Shown: positions 46,402-56,891 of the stretch, one piece after another | Position numbering within the stretch: position 1 is the stretch's first letter | How the letters are laid out: every line of letters begins with the position of its first letter | NCBI GenBank assembly: GCA_947489325.1 | Contig: CANLDA010000002.1 | Location: 372,001-436,000 of the forward strand | Length of the DNA stretch: 64,000 nt | From: an uncultured Paracoccaceae bacterium | GTDB taxonomy: Bacteria > Pseudomonadota > Alphaproteobacteria > Rhodobacterales > Rhodobacteraceae | Direction: 5' to 3' | Translations under genes and position numbers: made by a program | Notes under the pieces: model-generated | The model's database searches: none | Seen by the model: only the letters and a program-made list of their open reading frames with translations | What the model was told of the DNA's origin: nothing

Positions 46402-47088
46402 TTGACGGAGATTGTTGTCAGTTCTGAACCAATCACGCTTGTCGGTGCTGGAAGGGCTTTTGAAAGCGACCTTGAGACCTGCTTAAAAGTTGCCCCTGGG
46501 TTGGTGGCTGCGGATGGTGGGGCCCTTGTTTGCTTGGCGCAAGGGCATATGCCTCAGGTCGTGATCGGGGATATGGATTCTTTAAGTGCGTCAGGCATGG
46601 CTGCGATACCTCAAGAGCGTATTCATCACATTGCAGAACAAGATAGCACCGATTTTGATAAATCTTTGCGCCACATTTCGGCTCCTGTGATTGTTGGCGT
46701 TGGATTTACCGGCGCACGGCTGGATCATCAATTGGCTTGCTTTAATGCATTGGTACGTCATGCTGATCGGCGCTGTGTTCTGTTGGGCGAAACCGACATT
46801 GCTTTTTTGGCCCCTCCCAACATTGCATTGCCGCTTACTGCAGGCACACGAGTGTCTTTGTTTCCTATGGGCCTTGTCGAAGGGGTCTCTGAAGGGTTGA
46901 AATGGCCAATTGGTGGTTTGGTCTTTACACCAGATGGGCAGATTGGCACATCCAACATAGCAACCGGCCCTCTTGAGATAGAGATGACCAGCCCCAAGAT
47001 GATCGTGATTATGCCACGTGTGTGTTTGGAGATGGTGGTCAGGGCGCTTGAGACGCAGCCTGCGCAATGGCCTGCTCTGTCCAAATAA
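46402..47088 (+). CDS. thiN: Thiamine pyrophosphokinase
   Basis: The 228-residue protein converts thiamine to thiamine diphosphate. Family motifs are VAADGGALVCLAQGHMPQVVIGDMDS and QDSTDFDKSLRHI, GFTGARLDHQLACFNAL. The TTG at 46402 is used because AAGAGG precedes it at good distance; the ATG at 46366 lies upstream in the same frame. Its 3' end overlaps the convergent EamA gene by 50 bases. Confidence 0.9.
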   Translation: MTEIVVSSEPITLVGAGRAFESDLETCLKVAPGLVAADGGALVCLAQGHMPQVVIGDMDSLSASGMAAIPQERIHHIAEQDSTDFDKSLRHISAPVIVGVGFTGARLDHQLACFNALVRHADRRCVLLGETDIAFLAPPNIALPLTAGTRVSLFPMGLVEGVSEGLKWPIGGLVFTPDGQIGTSNIATGPLEIEMTSPKMIVIMPRVCLEMVVRALETQPAQWPALSK

Positions 47089-47947
47089 CATAAAGTCCGG
47101 CGCCAATTGTGATGACAATACCGATGGCTGCCAGTCCGTTTGGAAAATCAGAAAATATCCACCACCCGATTAAGGTGGCTATGGGGATTTCAAGATATTG
47201 CATCGGGGCAAGGGTTGCAGAAGGGGCAAAACGCAAAGACCACGTCATCATCAAATGGGCAACTGTCCCCAGTATTCCAATAGCGAGCAAAAGCCAGATA
47301 TTGTGAGCGTTAGGCAAAGTTAGGCTAACTTCAATTGCATTCGTATATACGCCCAACATCAACACTGGAGCCAGTATGACAGTGGCCATTAACCCGCTAA
47401 GTGCCTGAAGGCTGATTGGGTCGCATTCTTTGGCAATTTGGCGTGTGACCAACATAAACAGTGCAAAGACCAAGACAACGAGCAAAGGCAACAATGCAGG
47501 AAGGCCCACATCGGCAAAACTGGGCTGTACAACAAGCATTGTCCCCGCAAACCCAACAAGGCAAGCCGAGGTTCGCCGGGGACCAACATCTTCGTGCAAA
47601 ATGAATTTGCCAAGCAATAAAATGATGAAGGGCATCACAAAGACAATGGCGACCGCATCAGCCAACGGAAGGTACTTTAAAGCGGAGAACATCGAACTGA
47701 TGCCGATGATATGAAGCAATGTACGCAGAATGGTGAGGCGAAAAACACGTTTTGTCATGCGAAGATGTTTGCGTGAAAGCCAGACAATTGGCAGCAAGAC
47801 CATGGCTTGAATAGCAAAGCGAATGAAAACCAGAAACGCGACATGTAGCGATTGTCCCAACAGTTTGGCAACCGCATCCCCCAAAAGTGCGAGCACGCAA
47901 AATCCAAGCATCAATAAGATGCCAAGAAGAGGACGATCCAAAGGCAT
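47039..47947 (-). CDS. EamA/DMT-superfamily transporter
   Basis: The 302-residue protein has about ten helices in two repeats. It overlaps thiN tail-to-tail; the overlapping part encodes its last 16 residues, a hydrophilic tail. Substrate unknown. Confidence 0.88.
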   Translation of the reverse strand: MPLDRPLLGILLMLGFCVLALLGDAVAKLLGQSLHVAFLVFIRFAIQAMVLLPIVWLSRKHLRMTKRVFRLTILRTLLHIIGISSMFSALKYLPLADAVAIVFVMPFIILLLGKFILHEDVGPRRTSACLVGFAGTMLVVQPSFADVGLPALLPLLVVLVFALFMLVTRQIAKECDPISLQALSGLMATVILAPVLMLGVYTNAIEVSLTLPNAHNIWLLLAIGILGTVAHLMMTWSLRFAPSATLAPMQYLEIPIATLIGWWIFSDFPNGLAAIGIVITIGAGLYVIWTEQAIAQAASQAP

Positions 47948-48061
47948 AACGGTACGCTAGTGCGGATTCAGTGCTATGGCAACGCACGGCCAAATTGATG
48001 ATGGAGGGGTGTTGTGAGTGCCGGGGCTTCTCTCCCTCGGTCTTTTGATCTTTTTCCCATG

Positions 48062-48096
48062 AAAACAGGCCGTTCCTGTGAGGGATCGGCCTGTTT
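48062..48096 (-). terminator. Terminator of acs
   Basis: Minus-strand AAACAGGCCG and CGGCCTGTTTT form a 10-base stem with a 14-base loop, just after the acs stop. Confidence 0.8.
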
Positions 48097-48106
48097 GGGT
48101 GTGGGC

Positions 48107-50053
48107 TTAGCGGTTCATTCTATTATTGATGAGGTCTGTGACGACGGTTGGGTCTGCGAGGGTTGAAGTGTCACCGAGGGCTGCGTAGTCGTTTTCTGCG
48201 ATTTTGCGCAGGATGCGGCGCATGATTTTGCCGGATCGGGTTTTGGGCAAGCCGGGGGCCCATTGGATGAGGTCTGGGCTTGCGATGGGGCCGATTTCGG
48301 TTCTGACCCACGTGCGCAGCTCTTTTCGCAATTCCTCGGTTGGCTCCTCGCCATTCATCAGCGTGACATAGCAATAGATGCCTTGGCCTTTGATGTCATG
48401 CGGATAGCCGACGACGGCGGCTTCGGCGACTTTGGCGTGGGCCACAAGTGCGCTTTCGACCTCGGCGGTGCCCATCCGGTGGCCAGAGACGTTGATGACG
48501 TCATCGACGCGGCCCGTGATCCAATAATCGCCATCGGCATCGCGGCGGCATCCATCTCCGGTGAAGTAATATCCTTTGTAATCAGAGAAGTATGTTTTTT
48601 CAAACCGCTCATGATCGCCCCAAACAGTGCGCATCTGGCCAGGCCAGCTGTCGCGAATGCACAGCACACCTTCGACGTCATTGCCCTCTATTTCTGCCCC
48701 TGAGGTTGGGTCCAGAACGACAGGTTCAATGCCAAAGAAAGGTTTCATCGCGCTGCCGGGTTTGGTGGCGTGTGCGCCGGGCAGGGGGGTCATCAAATGG
48801 CCACCGGTTTCGGTCTGCCACCAGGTGTCCACGATCGGGCAACGGCCACCGCCGACGACCTCATTGTACCAGTTCCAGGCCTCGGGGTTGATCGGCTCGC
48901 CCACAGTGCCCAGCACCTTAAGATCGCTCAGGTCGCATTTTTCGACGAAGGCGTTGCCCTGACCCATCAACGCACGGATCGCAGTCGGCGCGGTGTAGAA
49001 CTGGTTCACCTTGTGCTTTTCGCAGACCTGCCAGAACCGAGAGGCATCCGGGTAGGTCGGCACACCTTCAAACATCAGCGTCGTGGCCCCATTGGCCAGC
49101 GGGCCATAGACGATATAGCTGTGACCCGTCACCCAGCCCACATCGGCGGTGCACCAATAGATATCGCCATCGTGATAATCAAAGACCAGTTGCTGGGTCA
49201 TGGCGGCGTAAACCAAATATCCACCACTTGTATGTACAACCCCCTTGGGCTGCCCGGTGGAGCCTGAGGTGTACAGAATAAACAGGGGGTCTTCGGCACC
49301 CATCTCTTCGGGGGCGCAGTCCGTCGCGGCGGCCGCGGCCAGCGCGTTATAGTCAAAATCACGCCCGTCCACCCATGTGGTCTGGCCGCCGGTGCGCTTG
49401 ACCACAAGGCATTTCACGTCGTCCTTGCAATGCAAGAGCGCCTGATCTGCATTGGTTTTCAGTGCAGTTTTGCGCCCACCACGGGGGGCCTCGTCGGCGG
49501 TGATCAGCACCTTGGCGTCACAACCATTGATGCGCGCGGCCAAGGCGTCGGGGGAAAACCCGGCAAAAACAATTGAATGGATCGCACCAATACGCGCACA
49601 GGCCAGCATGGCATAGGCGGCCTCGGGGATCATCGGCATATAGATAATGACGCGATCGCCCTTACTCACACCCAGATCTCGCAACACATTTGCCATGCGG
49701 CAGGTGTTTGCGTGCAATTGCTGATAGCTGATGTGTTGGGCGGCTTCCTCTGGGTCATCCGGCTCCCAGATGATCGCGGTTTGATCGGCGCGCGTGGCCA
49801 GGTGGCGGTCAATACAGTTCGCCGACACATTCAACGTGCCATCCGCGTACCAGTTGATCGACACATTCCCAAGGCTGTAATCCACATCCTTCACCTGCGT
49901 GAACGGCCGCATCCAATCCACACGCCCCCCTTGCTCACGCCAAAATCCCTCTCCATCAGACAAAGACCGCCCATACATCGATGCGTAACGATCAGCATCA
50001 ATATGCGCAGTGGATGTAAATGTGCTGGATGGGGAATATGTTGTGTCGGACAT
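48107..50053 (-). CDS. acs: Acetyl-CoA synthetase
   Basis: Acs activates acetate to acetyl-CoA via acetyl-AMP. The 648-residue protein has the AMP-binding loop [20 protein letters not shown] and the C-terminal [13 protein letters not shown] whose Lys is the usual acetylation control site. ATG 50053 (SDTTYSPSS) follows GAGGTCAGCT; the frame is open to 50332 but without homology. It sits 79 bases after the stop of livF on the same strand, so acs may read through from or have its own promoter near a hairpin at 50095. Confidence 0.96.
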   Translation of the reverse strand: MSDTTYSPSSTFTSTAHIDADRYASMYGRSLSDGEGFWREQGGRVDWMRPFTQVKDVDYSLGNVSINWYADGTLNVSANCIDRHLATRADQTAIIWEPDDPEEAAQHISYQQLHANTCRMANVLRDLGVSKGDRVIIYMPMIPEAAYAMLACARIGAIHSIVFAGFSPDALAARINGCDAKVLITADEAPRGGRKTALKTNADQALLHCKDDVKCLVVKRTGGQTTWVDGRDFDYNALAAAAATDCAPEEMGAEDPLFILYTSGSTGQPKGVVHTSGGYLVYAAMTQQLVFDYHDGDIYWCTADVGWVTGHSYIVYGPLANGATTLMFEGVPTYPDASRFWQVCEKHKVNQFYTAPTAIRALMGQGNAFVEKCDLSDLKVLGTVGEPINPEAWNWYNEVVGGGRCPIVDTWWQTETGGHLMTPLPGAHATKPGSAMKPFFGIEPVVLDPTSGAEIEGNDVEGVLCIRDSWPGQMRTVWGDHERFEKTYFSDYKGYYFTGDGCRRDADGDYWITGRVDDVINVSGHRMGTAEVESALVAHAKVAEAAVVGYPHDIKGQGIYCYVTLMNGEEPTEELRKELRTWVRTEIGPIASPDLIQWAPGLPKTRSGKIMRRILRKIAENDYAALGDTSTLADPTVVTDLINNRMNR

Positions 50054-50094
50054 AGCTGACCTCGCGCTAATGGTTTTGCGGCAGGTTGGCGTGG

Positions 50095-50123
50095 GCTGAG
50101 CGGGAAGGCAATCCCCGCTCAGC
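50095..50123. other. Hairpin between livF and acs
   Basis: GCTGAGCGGG pairs with CCCGCTCAGC around nine bases. No T run follows on the minus strand, so it may attenuate rather than end liv transcription before acs. Confidence 0.5.
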
Positions 50124-50132
50124 GATTTTGTG

Positions 50133-50888
50133 CTAAATCGCCAGATATTCTGCGCGCAGTTCTTCGTTTTCCAGAACCTCTTCGGCAGAGCCGTCAAAGA
50201 CGATGCCACCAGTATCAAGGATAACGGCGCGATCAGCCAGTTCCAGCGCACGCACCGCGTTTTGTTCGACAATAATCGTGGTGATGCCCTGTTCTTTGAT
50301 GATGCGCAGAGTTTTCTCGATTTCATCGACAATCACCGGCGCAAGGCCTTCGTAAGGTTCATCAAGCAACAAAACCTTGATATCGCGGGCCAAGGCGCGC
50401 GCGATGGCCAGCATTTGCTGTTCACCACCGGACAGGGTCACACCCTCTTGTTTGCGGCGCTCCCCTAGACGAGGGAACAATTCATAAAGACGTTGGATCG
50501 ACCATCCGACGGGAGGGGCAATCTGTGCCAGTTGCAAGTTTTCTTCTACTGTGAGGCCAGGAATGATGCAGCGGTCTTCGGGAACAAGCCCAATGCCCAC
50601 GGCGGCTGCTTCGTGGCTTCTCATCGTGTGCAAAGGTTGGTGGTCCAGCCAAATTTCACCATGGGTGACTTGTGGATCATCCATGCGTGCAATGGATCGC
50701 AAGGTGGATGTTTTACCAGCACCATTGCGCCCCAACAGAGCAAGAATCTCGCCTTCGTGCACATTAAAGCTGATATTTTGTACGATATAGCTCTCACCGT
50801 AGTAGCTTTCCATATTCCAAATGGAAAGAAAGGCGGGGGCGGTCTCGGCCATATTGCGGCCTTTGGAAAAGTCGGGTTTGACGTTCAT
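50133..50888 (-). CDS. livF: Branched-chain/amide-type ABC transporter ATP-binding protein (LivF/UrtE-like)
   Basis: The 251-residue ATPase has Walker [17 protein letters not shown], signature [15 protein letters not shown] and Walker [14 protein letters not shown]. Last gene of the transporter operon. An internal ATG at 50852 (MAETAP) is an alternative start. Confidence 0.92.
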   Translation of the reverse strand: MNVKPDFSKGRNMAETAPAFLSIWNMESYYGESYIVQNISFNVHEGEILALLGRNGAGKTSTLRSIARMDDPQVTHGEIWLDHQPLHTMRSHEAAAVGIGLVPEDRCIIPGLTVEENLQLAQIAPPVGWSIQRLYELFPRLGERRKQEGVTLSGGEQQMLAIARALARDIKVLLLDEPYEGLAPVIVDEIEKTLRIIKEQGITTIIVEQNAVRALELADRAVILDTGGIVFDGSAEEVLENEELRAEYLAI

Positions 50889-50900
50889 AATCGCGCTCCC

Positions 50901-51656
50901 TTATGCGGCTTCGCCAAGATACGCTTCGCGTACCTTTGGATGGCCTTTGATGTTTTCTGGCAAATCTTCGACCAGCGGTGTGCCTTGGGCCAAAACGGTG
51001 ATACGTTCCGCAAGACTAAAGACAACATGCATGTCGTGTTCGATGATTGCGATTGTGATGTCGCGTTCGTCTTTGATTTGCTTGAGCAAGTCGATTGTGT
51101 TGTTGGTGTCGGCCCGCGCCATGCCTGCAGTTGGTTCATCCAACAACAAAAGGCGCGGCTCTTGCGCCAGACACATTCCGATTTCAAGGCGGCGTTTGTC
51201 GCCACGTGACATGGATGCTGCATGCATATCGCGCTTGTCGATCATATTCATGTCGATCAGCATGCGTTCTGCCTTTTCCACGATGTCTTGTTCGTTCAGC
51301 ATGTTTTCTATGGCATGCATACGAAATGATCCATCGCGTTTGGCAAAACAAGGGATCATCATGTTTTCCATGACCGAGAGATCGCCGAAAATCTCTGGGG
51401 TTTGAAAAACCCGTGAAATGCCCATCTGATTGATTTGAAACGGCGTCCGTCCCAAAACAGATTGCCCATCAAACATGACAGAGCCCGTGTCGGGGATCAG
51501 CTTGCCCACCAGACAGTTTAGCAAGGTGGATTTGCCGGCCCCGTTTGGCCCGATGATGGCATGGACAGAATTCTCTGCGATCGAGAGGTTTACGTCCCCA
51601 AGTGCCTGAAGGCCACCAAACCGCTTGTTGACGTCTTTGACTTCAAGAATACCCAT
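50901..51656 (-). CDS. livG: Branched-chain/amide-type ABC transporter ATP-binding protein (LivG/UrtD-like)
   Basis: The 251-residue ATPase has Walker A IIGPNGAGKSTLLNCL. The signature is unusual: SRGDKRRLEIGMCLAQ and DEPTAGMARADT, closer to UrtD-type urea or amide transporters (LEIGM, DEPTAGM) than to LivG. This hints at a urea, amide or short-chain carboxylate-like substrate, not leucine. Confidence 0.9.
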   Translation of the reverse strand: MGILEVKDVNKRFGGLQALGDVNLSIAENSVHAIIGPNGAGKSTLLNCLVGKLIPDTGSVMFDGQSVLGRTPFQINQMGISRVFQTPEIFGDLSVMENMMIPCFAKRDGSFRMHAIENMLNEQDIVEKAERMLIDMNMIDKRDMHAASMSRGDKRRLEIGMCLAQEPRLLLLDEPTAGMARADTNNTIDLLKQIKDERDITIAIIEHDMHVVFSLAERITVLAQGTPLVEDLPENIKGHPKVREAYLGEAA

Positions 51657-51668
51657 TGTGTGGTTTCC

Positions 51669-52868
51669 TTATTCTGCGGGCTTAGTGGCGGCAGGTTTGC
51701 CGTCATCAGCAGGTTTCTTTGAGAACAGGCGACGAATGCGTTGACCACCTTCGACCAGACCACCGGGCAAGAAAATCACAACCAACATGAACAAGATGCC
51801 CAATGTCAGGTGCCAACCTTTGCCGATGAAAGGATGAATGATGAAGACAACTGCGTCCTCAAGTCCATCCGGTAGGAACGCAAACCAATTGTGTAGCACT
51901 GTATCGTTGATTTTGGAGAAGATGTTCTCAAAATACTTGATGAAACCTGCGCCCAGTACTGGACCAATCAGGGTGCCCGCACCACCCAGGATCGACATCA
52001 AAACAACTTCACCTGATGCGGTCCACTGCATACGTTCTGCGCCGGCCAGCGGGTCCATAGAGGCCATGAGACCGCCTGCAAGACCCGCATACATGCCAGA
52101 GATCACAAAGGCTGCAAGTGTGTAGGGCCGTGGGTTCAGGCCGGTATAGTTCAAGCGCGTCTGGTTGGATTTCACCGCCCGCAACATCATGCCAAAGGGG
52201 CTGCGGAAGATACGGATGGAGAGATAAAAGCTTGCCAGCATGATCAGCGCACACAGATAGTAACCTGCATTGAACTGGAATGCCCATGGGCCCACAGCCA
52301 TCTCATAGGTGGACCGCATTTCCAGACCAAAGAGTGATGTCACCGGAATGCCGCCATCTGCGGTGGCTGACACGCCCAAAATGCGTGGATCATCCAATGT
52401 AAGTTGCAGTCCAGTTTCACCATTGGTGATGGGTGTCAAAACTGAATACGCAAGGTTAAAGGACATCTGCGCAAAGGCCAGTGTCAGGATCGAAAAGTAA
52501 ATCCCGGAACGGCGCAGCGACACATATCCGATCAGTACTGCAAAGAGCCCCGAGATGATCATTGCCAGCAGAATTGCAGGAATGACGTTCATACTCAGCA
52601 GCTTGAACATCCAAACGGCAGAGTAAGACCCGACACCTAAAAATGCTGCGTGACCAAAGGACAGATATCCGGTTAGGCCAAACAGGATGTTAAACCCAAT
52701 GGCAAAAATACCAAAGATCACAAAGCGCTGCATCAGGTCAGGGTAGCCCGCGTTAAACTGTGCCATTCCGCTGTCGGTTGGGAAAGGGTTCAGGATGAAA
52801 GGGGCGCACATTGTCAAAATCGCAACAATGATCAGAAGGGTGCGGTCGTGTTTGTTCAATCCAAGCAT
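51669..52868 (-). CDS. livM: Branched-chain-type ABC transporter permease (LivM-like)
   Basis: The 399-residue permease has about nine helices and text such as [21 protein letters not shown] and [18 protein letters not shown], typical of LivM/UrtC. The C-terminal tail is Lys/Pro-rich. Three bases separate it from livH. Confidence 0.92.
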   Translation of the reverse strand: MLGLNKHDRTLLIIVAILTMCAPFILNPFPTDSGMAQFNAGYPDLMQRFVIFGIFAIGFNILFGLTGYLSFGHAAFLGVGSYSAVWMFKLLSMNVIPAILLAMIISGLFAVLIGYVSLRRSGIYFSILTLAFAQMSFNLAYSVLTPITNGETGLQLTLDDPRILGVSATADGGIPVTSLFGLEMRSTYEMAVGPWAFQFNAGYYLCALIMLASFYLSIRIFRSPFGMMLRAVKSNQTRLNYTGLNPRPYTLAAFVISGMYAGLAGGLMASMDPLAGAERMQWTASGEVVLMSILGGAGTLIGPVLGAGFIKYFENIFSKINDTVLHNWFAFLPDGLEDAVVFIIHPFIGKGWHLTLGILFMLVVIFLPGGLVEGGQRIRRLFSKKPADDGKPAATKPAE

Positions 52869-52871
52869 GGC

Positions 52872-53903
52872 TTATTCCTCCATCACGCCCTTGCGTCCCA
52901 TCAGTCCACGCGGACGGGTCAGCAAGATGATGATTGCAACGAGATAGATGATGATCTGGTCAATTCCGGGGATGAGAGATTTGATCTCATTCATTGAGGC
53001 AAAGCTTTCCAGAACACCCAGCAGGAACCCTGCTAGAACGGCACCGGGCAGGCTGCCCATGCCGCCAACGACCACCACCACAAAGCTTAGGACAAGGAAA
53101 TCCATGCCCATATGGTAGTTGGGCGAATTGATCGGTGCATACATCACCCCAGCAAGACCCGCGACGGCAGCCGCAATGCCAAACATAATGGTAAAGCGTT
53201 TGTCGATGTTGATACCCAGCAAACCTACGGTTTCACGGTCGGCCATGCCTGCGCGCACAACCATGCCAAAGGTGGTGAATTGCAAGAAGGCAAAGACACT
53301 GCCGATGATCAGAGTCGAGAAGCCAAAATAGACCAGTCGCCAATAGGGATAGATGATCGCATTCGGGTCAAAGCCAAACAAGACACCAAAATCAAAACTG
53401 CCTTTGAACACATCAGGCGCTCCGGTGGGAATTGGATTGGCACCATAGAAATATTTGACAACTTCCTGCAACACGATGGCAAGACCAAAGGTCACAAGGA
53501 TTTGGTCTGCATGGGCGCGTTTGTAGAAATGTTTGATCAGGCCCCGTTCCATGATGAAGCCCACGGCAATCATGATCGGGATCGAAAAGAAAATCGCCAA
53601 CGGCACTGACCAGTCAATCAACGCAGCCCCGGTTTCCGGCCCGAACCAGGCCTCAACATAAGGGGTTTTGACCTTGAGAGGGTTGCCCAAGAAATCAACT
53701 TGCGTTTCATCAATGGTTTCAAAGCTGATATTGAGGATCTTGCTGAGCGTCACCGCACAAAAAGCTCCGATCATGAACAGGGCCCCGTGGGCAAAGTTCA
53801 CGACACCCAGCGTGCCAAAGATCAGTGTCAGGCCCAGCGCAATCAGCGCATAGGCAGAGCCCTTATCGAGCCCGTTAAGAATTTGTAGGATGATTGCGTC
53901 CAT
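52872..53903 (-). CDS. livH: Branched-chain-type ABC transporter permease (LivH-like)
   Basis: The 343-residue permease has the LivH start (ILQILNGLDKGSAYALIALGLTLIFG) and GVVNFAHGALFMIGAF. ATG 53903 follows AAGGTGGGG. The frame is open to 53969 without homology. Confidence 0.92.
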   Translation of the reverse strand: MDAIILQILNGLDKGSAYALIALGLTLIFGTLGVVNFAHGALFMIGAFCAVTLSKILNISFETIDETQVDFLGNPLKVKTPYVEAWFGPETGAALIDWSVPLAIFFSIPIMIAVGFIMERGLIKHFYKRAHADQILVTFGLAIVLQEVVKYFYGANPIPTGAPDVFKGSFDFGVLFGFDPNAIIYPYWRLVYFGFSTLIIGSVFAFLQFTTFGMVVRAGMADRETVGLLGINIDKRFTIMFGIAAAVAGLAGVMYAPINSPNYHMGMDFLVLSFVVVVVGGMGSLPGAVLAGFLLGVLESFASMNEIKSLIPGIDQIIIYLVAIIILLTRPRGLMGRKGVMEE

Positions 53904-53967
53904 GGTCCCCACCTTGGGTATGTGTTGGGAATGCGCCGAGGGATCGGCACATGCCACTTGGGAGCAC

Positions 53968-53988
53968 AAATTTTTCTTCGAAAAATTT
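53968..53988 (-). other. AT-rich hairpin in the livK-livH space
   Basis: AAATTTTTC-TTC-GAAAAATTT is a perfect 9-base stem. It lies just after the binding-protein gene, before the livH start. Confidence 0.5.
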
Positions 53989-53994
53989 GACGGA

Positions 53995-54020
53995 GGGAAA
54001 ATCTTCTAGAAGATTTTCCC
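53995..54020 (-). terminator. Hairpin after the livK gene
   Basis: GGGAAAATCTTC and GAAGATTTTCCC form a perfect 26-base palindrome, 11 bases past the livK stop. No T run follows, so partial termination or mRNA protection is likely. Confidence 0.6.
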
Positions 54021-54030
54021 GCTCTGTCGC

Positions 54031-55377
54031 TTATGCGCCTGAATTACAGGTCCCCAGCGCGCCACCTGCAAACATCGGGTGATCAGGTGCATAGGTGACC
54101 TGAGAAGCCGGTGTCACTTCGACGATTTCCAGCAAGTCGAACTCGGATGTTGGGTTCTCTTTACCCTTCACAACAAGCACGTCTTTAAAGCACTGGTGAT
54201 CTTCGGCGCGATACAATGTTTTGCCGTTGCCCAGACCGTCGAACTCAAAGCCTTCCAGAGCTTCTGCAACCGCGCATGGGTCGTGGCTGCCGGCACGCTC
54301 ACAAGCATCTGCATAAAGCAGTGTCTGACAGTAAACAGTGTGTGCTGCCTGGCTTGGTGGGAAGCCGTATTTGGTGCCAAAGGATTTTACGAATGCTTTG
54401 GAGCCTTCGTCGGTCAGGGACCAATGCCAGTTGGTGGAACCAAAGATACCTTTAACGTTTTCACCCGCACCACGTGCCATCAGGCGTGAATACAGCGGAA
54501 CAACGATTTCAAAGTTCTTGCCGTTCACCTGTTTGTCACGCAAGCCAAACTGAACTGCGTTGGTCAGAGAGTTCACCATGTTACCGCCATAGTGGTTCAG
54601 AACCAGAACATCAGCACCAGAGTTCAAAACAGGCGCGATATAGGACGAGAAGTCCGTTGCCGCAAGCGGCGTGCGTACCTTGTTCACGGTGTTCCAGCCC
54701 AGCGCTTCGGTCGAAGCTGCGATGCTTTCTTCCTGTGTCCAGCCCCATGTATAATCTGCTGTCAGGTGATACGCGGTTCGGTCATTGCCGTACATTTTTT
54801 CCAGAACAGGCGCAAGCGCCGCGCCGGACATGTAACCGTTAAAGAAATGACGGAACCCATTGGCCTTTTTGTCTTTGCCAGTGGTGTCATTAGAGTGCGT
54901 GAGACCTGCCATGAAGATCACGCCGGCCTCTTGGCACAGACCTTGAACCGCGATGGCCACACCCGAAGAAGACCCGCCTGTGATCATCACAGCACCATCT
55001 TTTTCGATCATGGATTTGGCCGATGCGCGCGCGGCATCTGACTTGGTTTGGGTGTCACCTGTGACGAAATCTACCTTACGGCCAAGAATACCGTTGCCCT
55101 GCAACGCCTTGGAACTGAAGGTGTTCATCATGCCGCCGTCGCCGCCGCCATTCAGGTGCTCTACTGCCAGCTCATAAGCGCGCAGCTCATCCGCGCCCTC
55201 ATCCGCATATGGTCCGGTTTGGGGCACGTTAAAGCCCAGTGTAACAGATGATCCGCTTGGCGCGTTTGTATAGGCAGCGACTGAGCTTGCTGTGAAAATC
55301 GTCGGCAATGCAAGTCCCGCACCGGCAACAGCGCCGGATTTGAGAACGCCACGACGTGTAAAGGTCGATTTGGACAT
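54031..55377 (-). CDS. livK: Tat-exported ABC transporter substrate-binding protein (LivK/UrtA-like)
   Basis: The 448-residue protein has a Tat-like signal (TRRGVLKSGAVAGAGLALP, twin Arg) and the Peripla_BP_6 pattern (GFNVPQTGPYADEGADELRAYELA, GGSSSGVAIAVQGLC). The ligand is not determined; length and Tat export resemble amide, urea and carboxylate binders. Divergent from the ScfR-like gene. Confidence 0.9.
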   Translation of the reverse strand: MSKSTFTRRGVLKSGAVAGAGLALPTIFTASSVAAYTNAPSGSSVTLGFNVPQTGPYADEGADELRAYELAVEHLNGGGDGGMMNTFSSKALQGNGILGRKVDFVTGDTQTKSDAARASAKSMIEKDGAVMITGGSSSGVAIAVQGLCQEAGVIFMAGLTHSNDTTGKDKKANGFRHFFNGYMSGAALAPVLEKMYGNDRTAYHLTADYTWGWTQEESIAASTEALGWNTVNKVRTPLAATDFSSYIAPVLNSGADVLVLNHYGGNMVNSLTNAVQFGLRDKQVNGKNFEIVVPLYSRLMARGAGENVKGIFGSTNWHWSLTDEGSKAFVKSFGTKYGFPPSQAAHTVYCQTLLYADACERAGSHDPCAVAEALEGFEFDGLGNGKTLYRAEDHQCFKDVLVVKGKENPTSEFDLLEIVEVTPASQVTYAPDHPMFAGGALGTCNSGA

Positions 55378-55592
55378 AAGTTCCTCCCGTTATGTGTTTG
55401 TGACGCCAGGCTCCTCTTCCCGCGTCACGGCATAGTGATGCAAATTCATTATCAGGCTGAATTGTAAAATCAGGCAACAACTGCTTTTAATTGAACAATT
55501 ATTTTGTAAAATAAATCACAGTGAATTAGAGTTATATGTAAATTTATTTTTCCGCACTGCGGAAAGAGTTTGAAAAGAACGGGAAAACACTG

Positions 55593-56891
55593 ATGGGCCG
55601 CGACACTTTGACAGGCAGCCGTATCCGCGAAAGACGGGTGATTGCAGGAATGCGACAGGCAGAACTGGCGCGTCTGGTGGATATTTCTGCGTCATACCTG
55701 AATCTCATTGAACACAATAAGCGCAGAATCGGCGGCAAGCTCCTTGTGGATATCGCCCAGATACTGGGCGTAGAACCTTCTTTATTAAGTGAGGGGGCAG
55801 AGGCTGCCTTGGTTGCACGCCTCAAGGAAGCTGCGGCGACCTTTGATGGTGCAAACGCTGAAACTGACCGAGCGGATGAATTTGCCGGTCGCTTTCCAGG
55901 GTGGGCGCGATTGATTGGACAAATGCATGGTCGTCTGGAGGATCTGGAACAAACCGCAATTGCTTTGTCTGATCGACTTACGCATGATCCATATCTTGCC
56001 GCGTCTATGCATGAGGTGCTGACGATGGTGACGGCGATCCGATCAACCGCTGGTATTCTGGCTGACACACAAGAATTAGAACCCGAATGGCGCAACCGTT
56101 TTCATCGCAATATCAATGAGGACAGCCAACGTCTTGCCGAAAGTTCACAACGTCTGGTGTCTTATTTGGATGCCGCAGCAGATGCGGGGGAAAGCATGGC
56201 CTCACCTCAAGAAGAACTGGACGCAATGCTTCAGGCGAATAATTTCCACTTTGAATGTCTGGAAACACAAGGTGGCGAAATAGCTGATGTTCTGACGACC
56301 CAATCCACATTGACCAGCGGGTCTGCACAGGCAATGGCGCAGGATGTGTTGGCGCAATATGCACAAGATGCGCAGGATCTGCCGCAAGATGTGTTACTGA
56401 ACAGCGTGCAAGAGATCGGGCTTGATCCTGCGACGCTTGCCCATAAGTTTGGGGTCTCAATCCCCACTGTCATGCGCCGCCTTGTTGCTTTGCCGGAAGG
56501 TACGCTTGATACCAACCTCGGTCTTGTGGCGTGCGATGCCTCGGGCACTTTGGTGTTTCGCAAACCCGTCGATGGGTTCAGCTTGCCGCGCCACAGCGCA
56601 GCCTGCCCAAAATGGCCACTTTTCAACGCGCTTAGCCGACCGGGCGTGCCAATCAAGGAAGCAGTGGCAATGACAGGGCGGGATGTTTTGCAGTTTGATT
56701 GTTATGCCGTGGCGGAACCTTATGGTCCTCAACACTTCAACCAAACGCCTCTGTTGCGGGCTTACATGCTTATCATCCCATCCCAAACCTTGACGCAGGC
56801 TGCCCCGGAAGTTGGCCAAACCTGTCGCATATGCCCAAGCGCCAACTGTCTTGCACGCCGCGAACCATCTGTTTTGTTGGAAGGTGTGTGA
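55593..56891 (+). CDS. Short-chain acyl-CoA sensing XRE regulator (ScfR-like)
   Basis: The 432-residue regulator has an N-terminal XRE helix-turn-helix (GSRIRERRVIAGMRQAELARLVDISASYLNLIEHNKRRI) and a long C-terminal region with a four-Cys-like end (CRICPSANCLARREPS), the pattern of ScfR/RamB-type regulators that respond to short-chain acyl-CoA. It is divergent from livK and the ABC-acs operon, which makes it the leading candidate for their control. Confidence 0.88.
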   Translation: MGRDTLTGSRIRERRVIAGMRQAELARLVDISASYLNLIEHNKRRIGGKLLVDIAQILGVEPSLLSEGAEAALVARLKEAAATFDGANAETDRADEFAGRFPGWARLIGQMHGRLEDLEQTAIALSDRLTHDPYLAASMHEVLTMVTAIRSTAGILADTQELEPEWRNRFHRNINEDSQRLAESSQRLVSYLDAAADAGESMASPQEELDAMLQANNFHFECLETQGGEIADVLTTQSTLTSGSAQAMAQDVLAQYAQDAQDLPQDVLLNSVQEIGLDPATLAHKFGVSIPTVMRRLVALPEGTLDTNLGLVACDASGTLVFRKPVDGFSLPRHSAACPKWPLFNALSRPGVPIKEAVAMTGRDVLQFDCYAVAEPYGPQHFNQTPLLRAYMLIIPSQTLTQAAPEVGQTCRICPSANCLARREPSVLLEGV

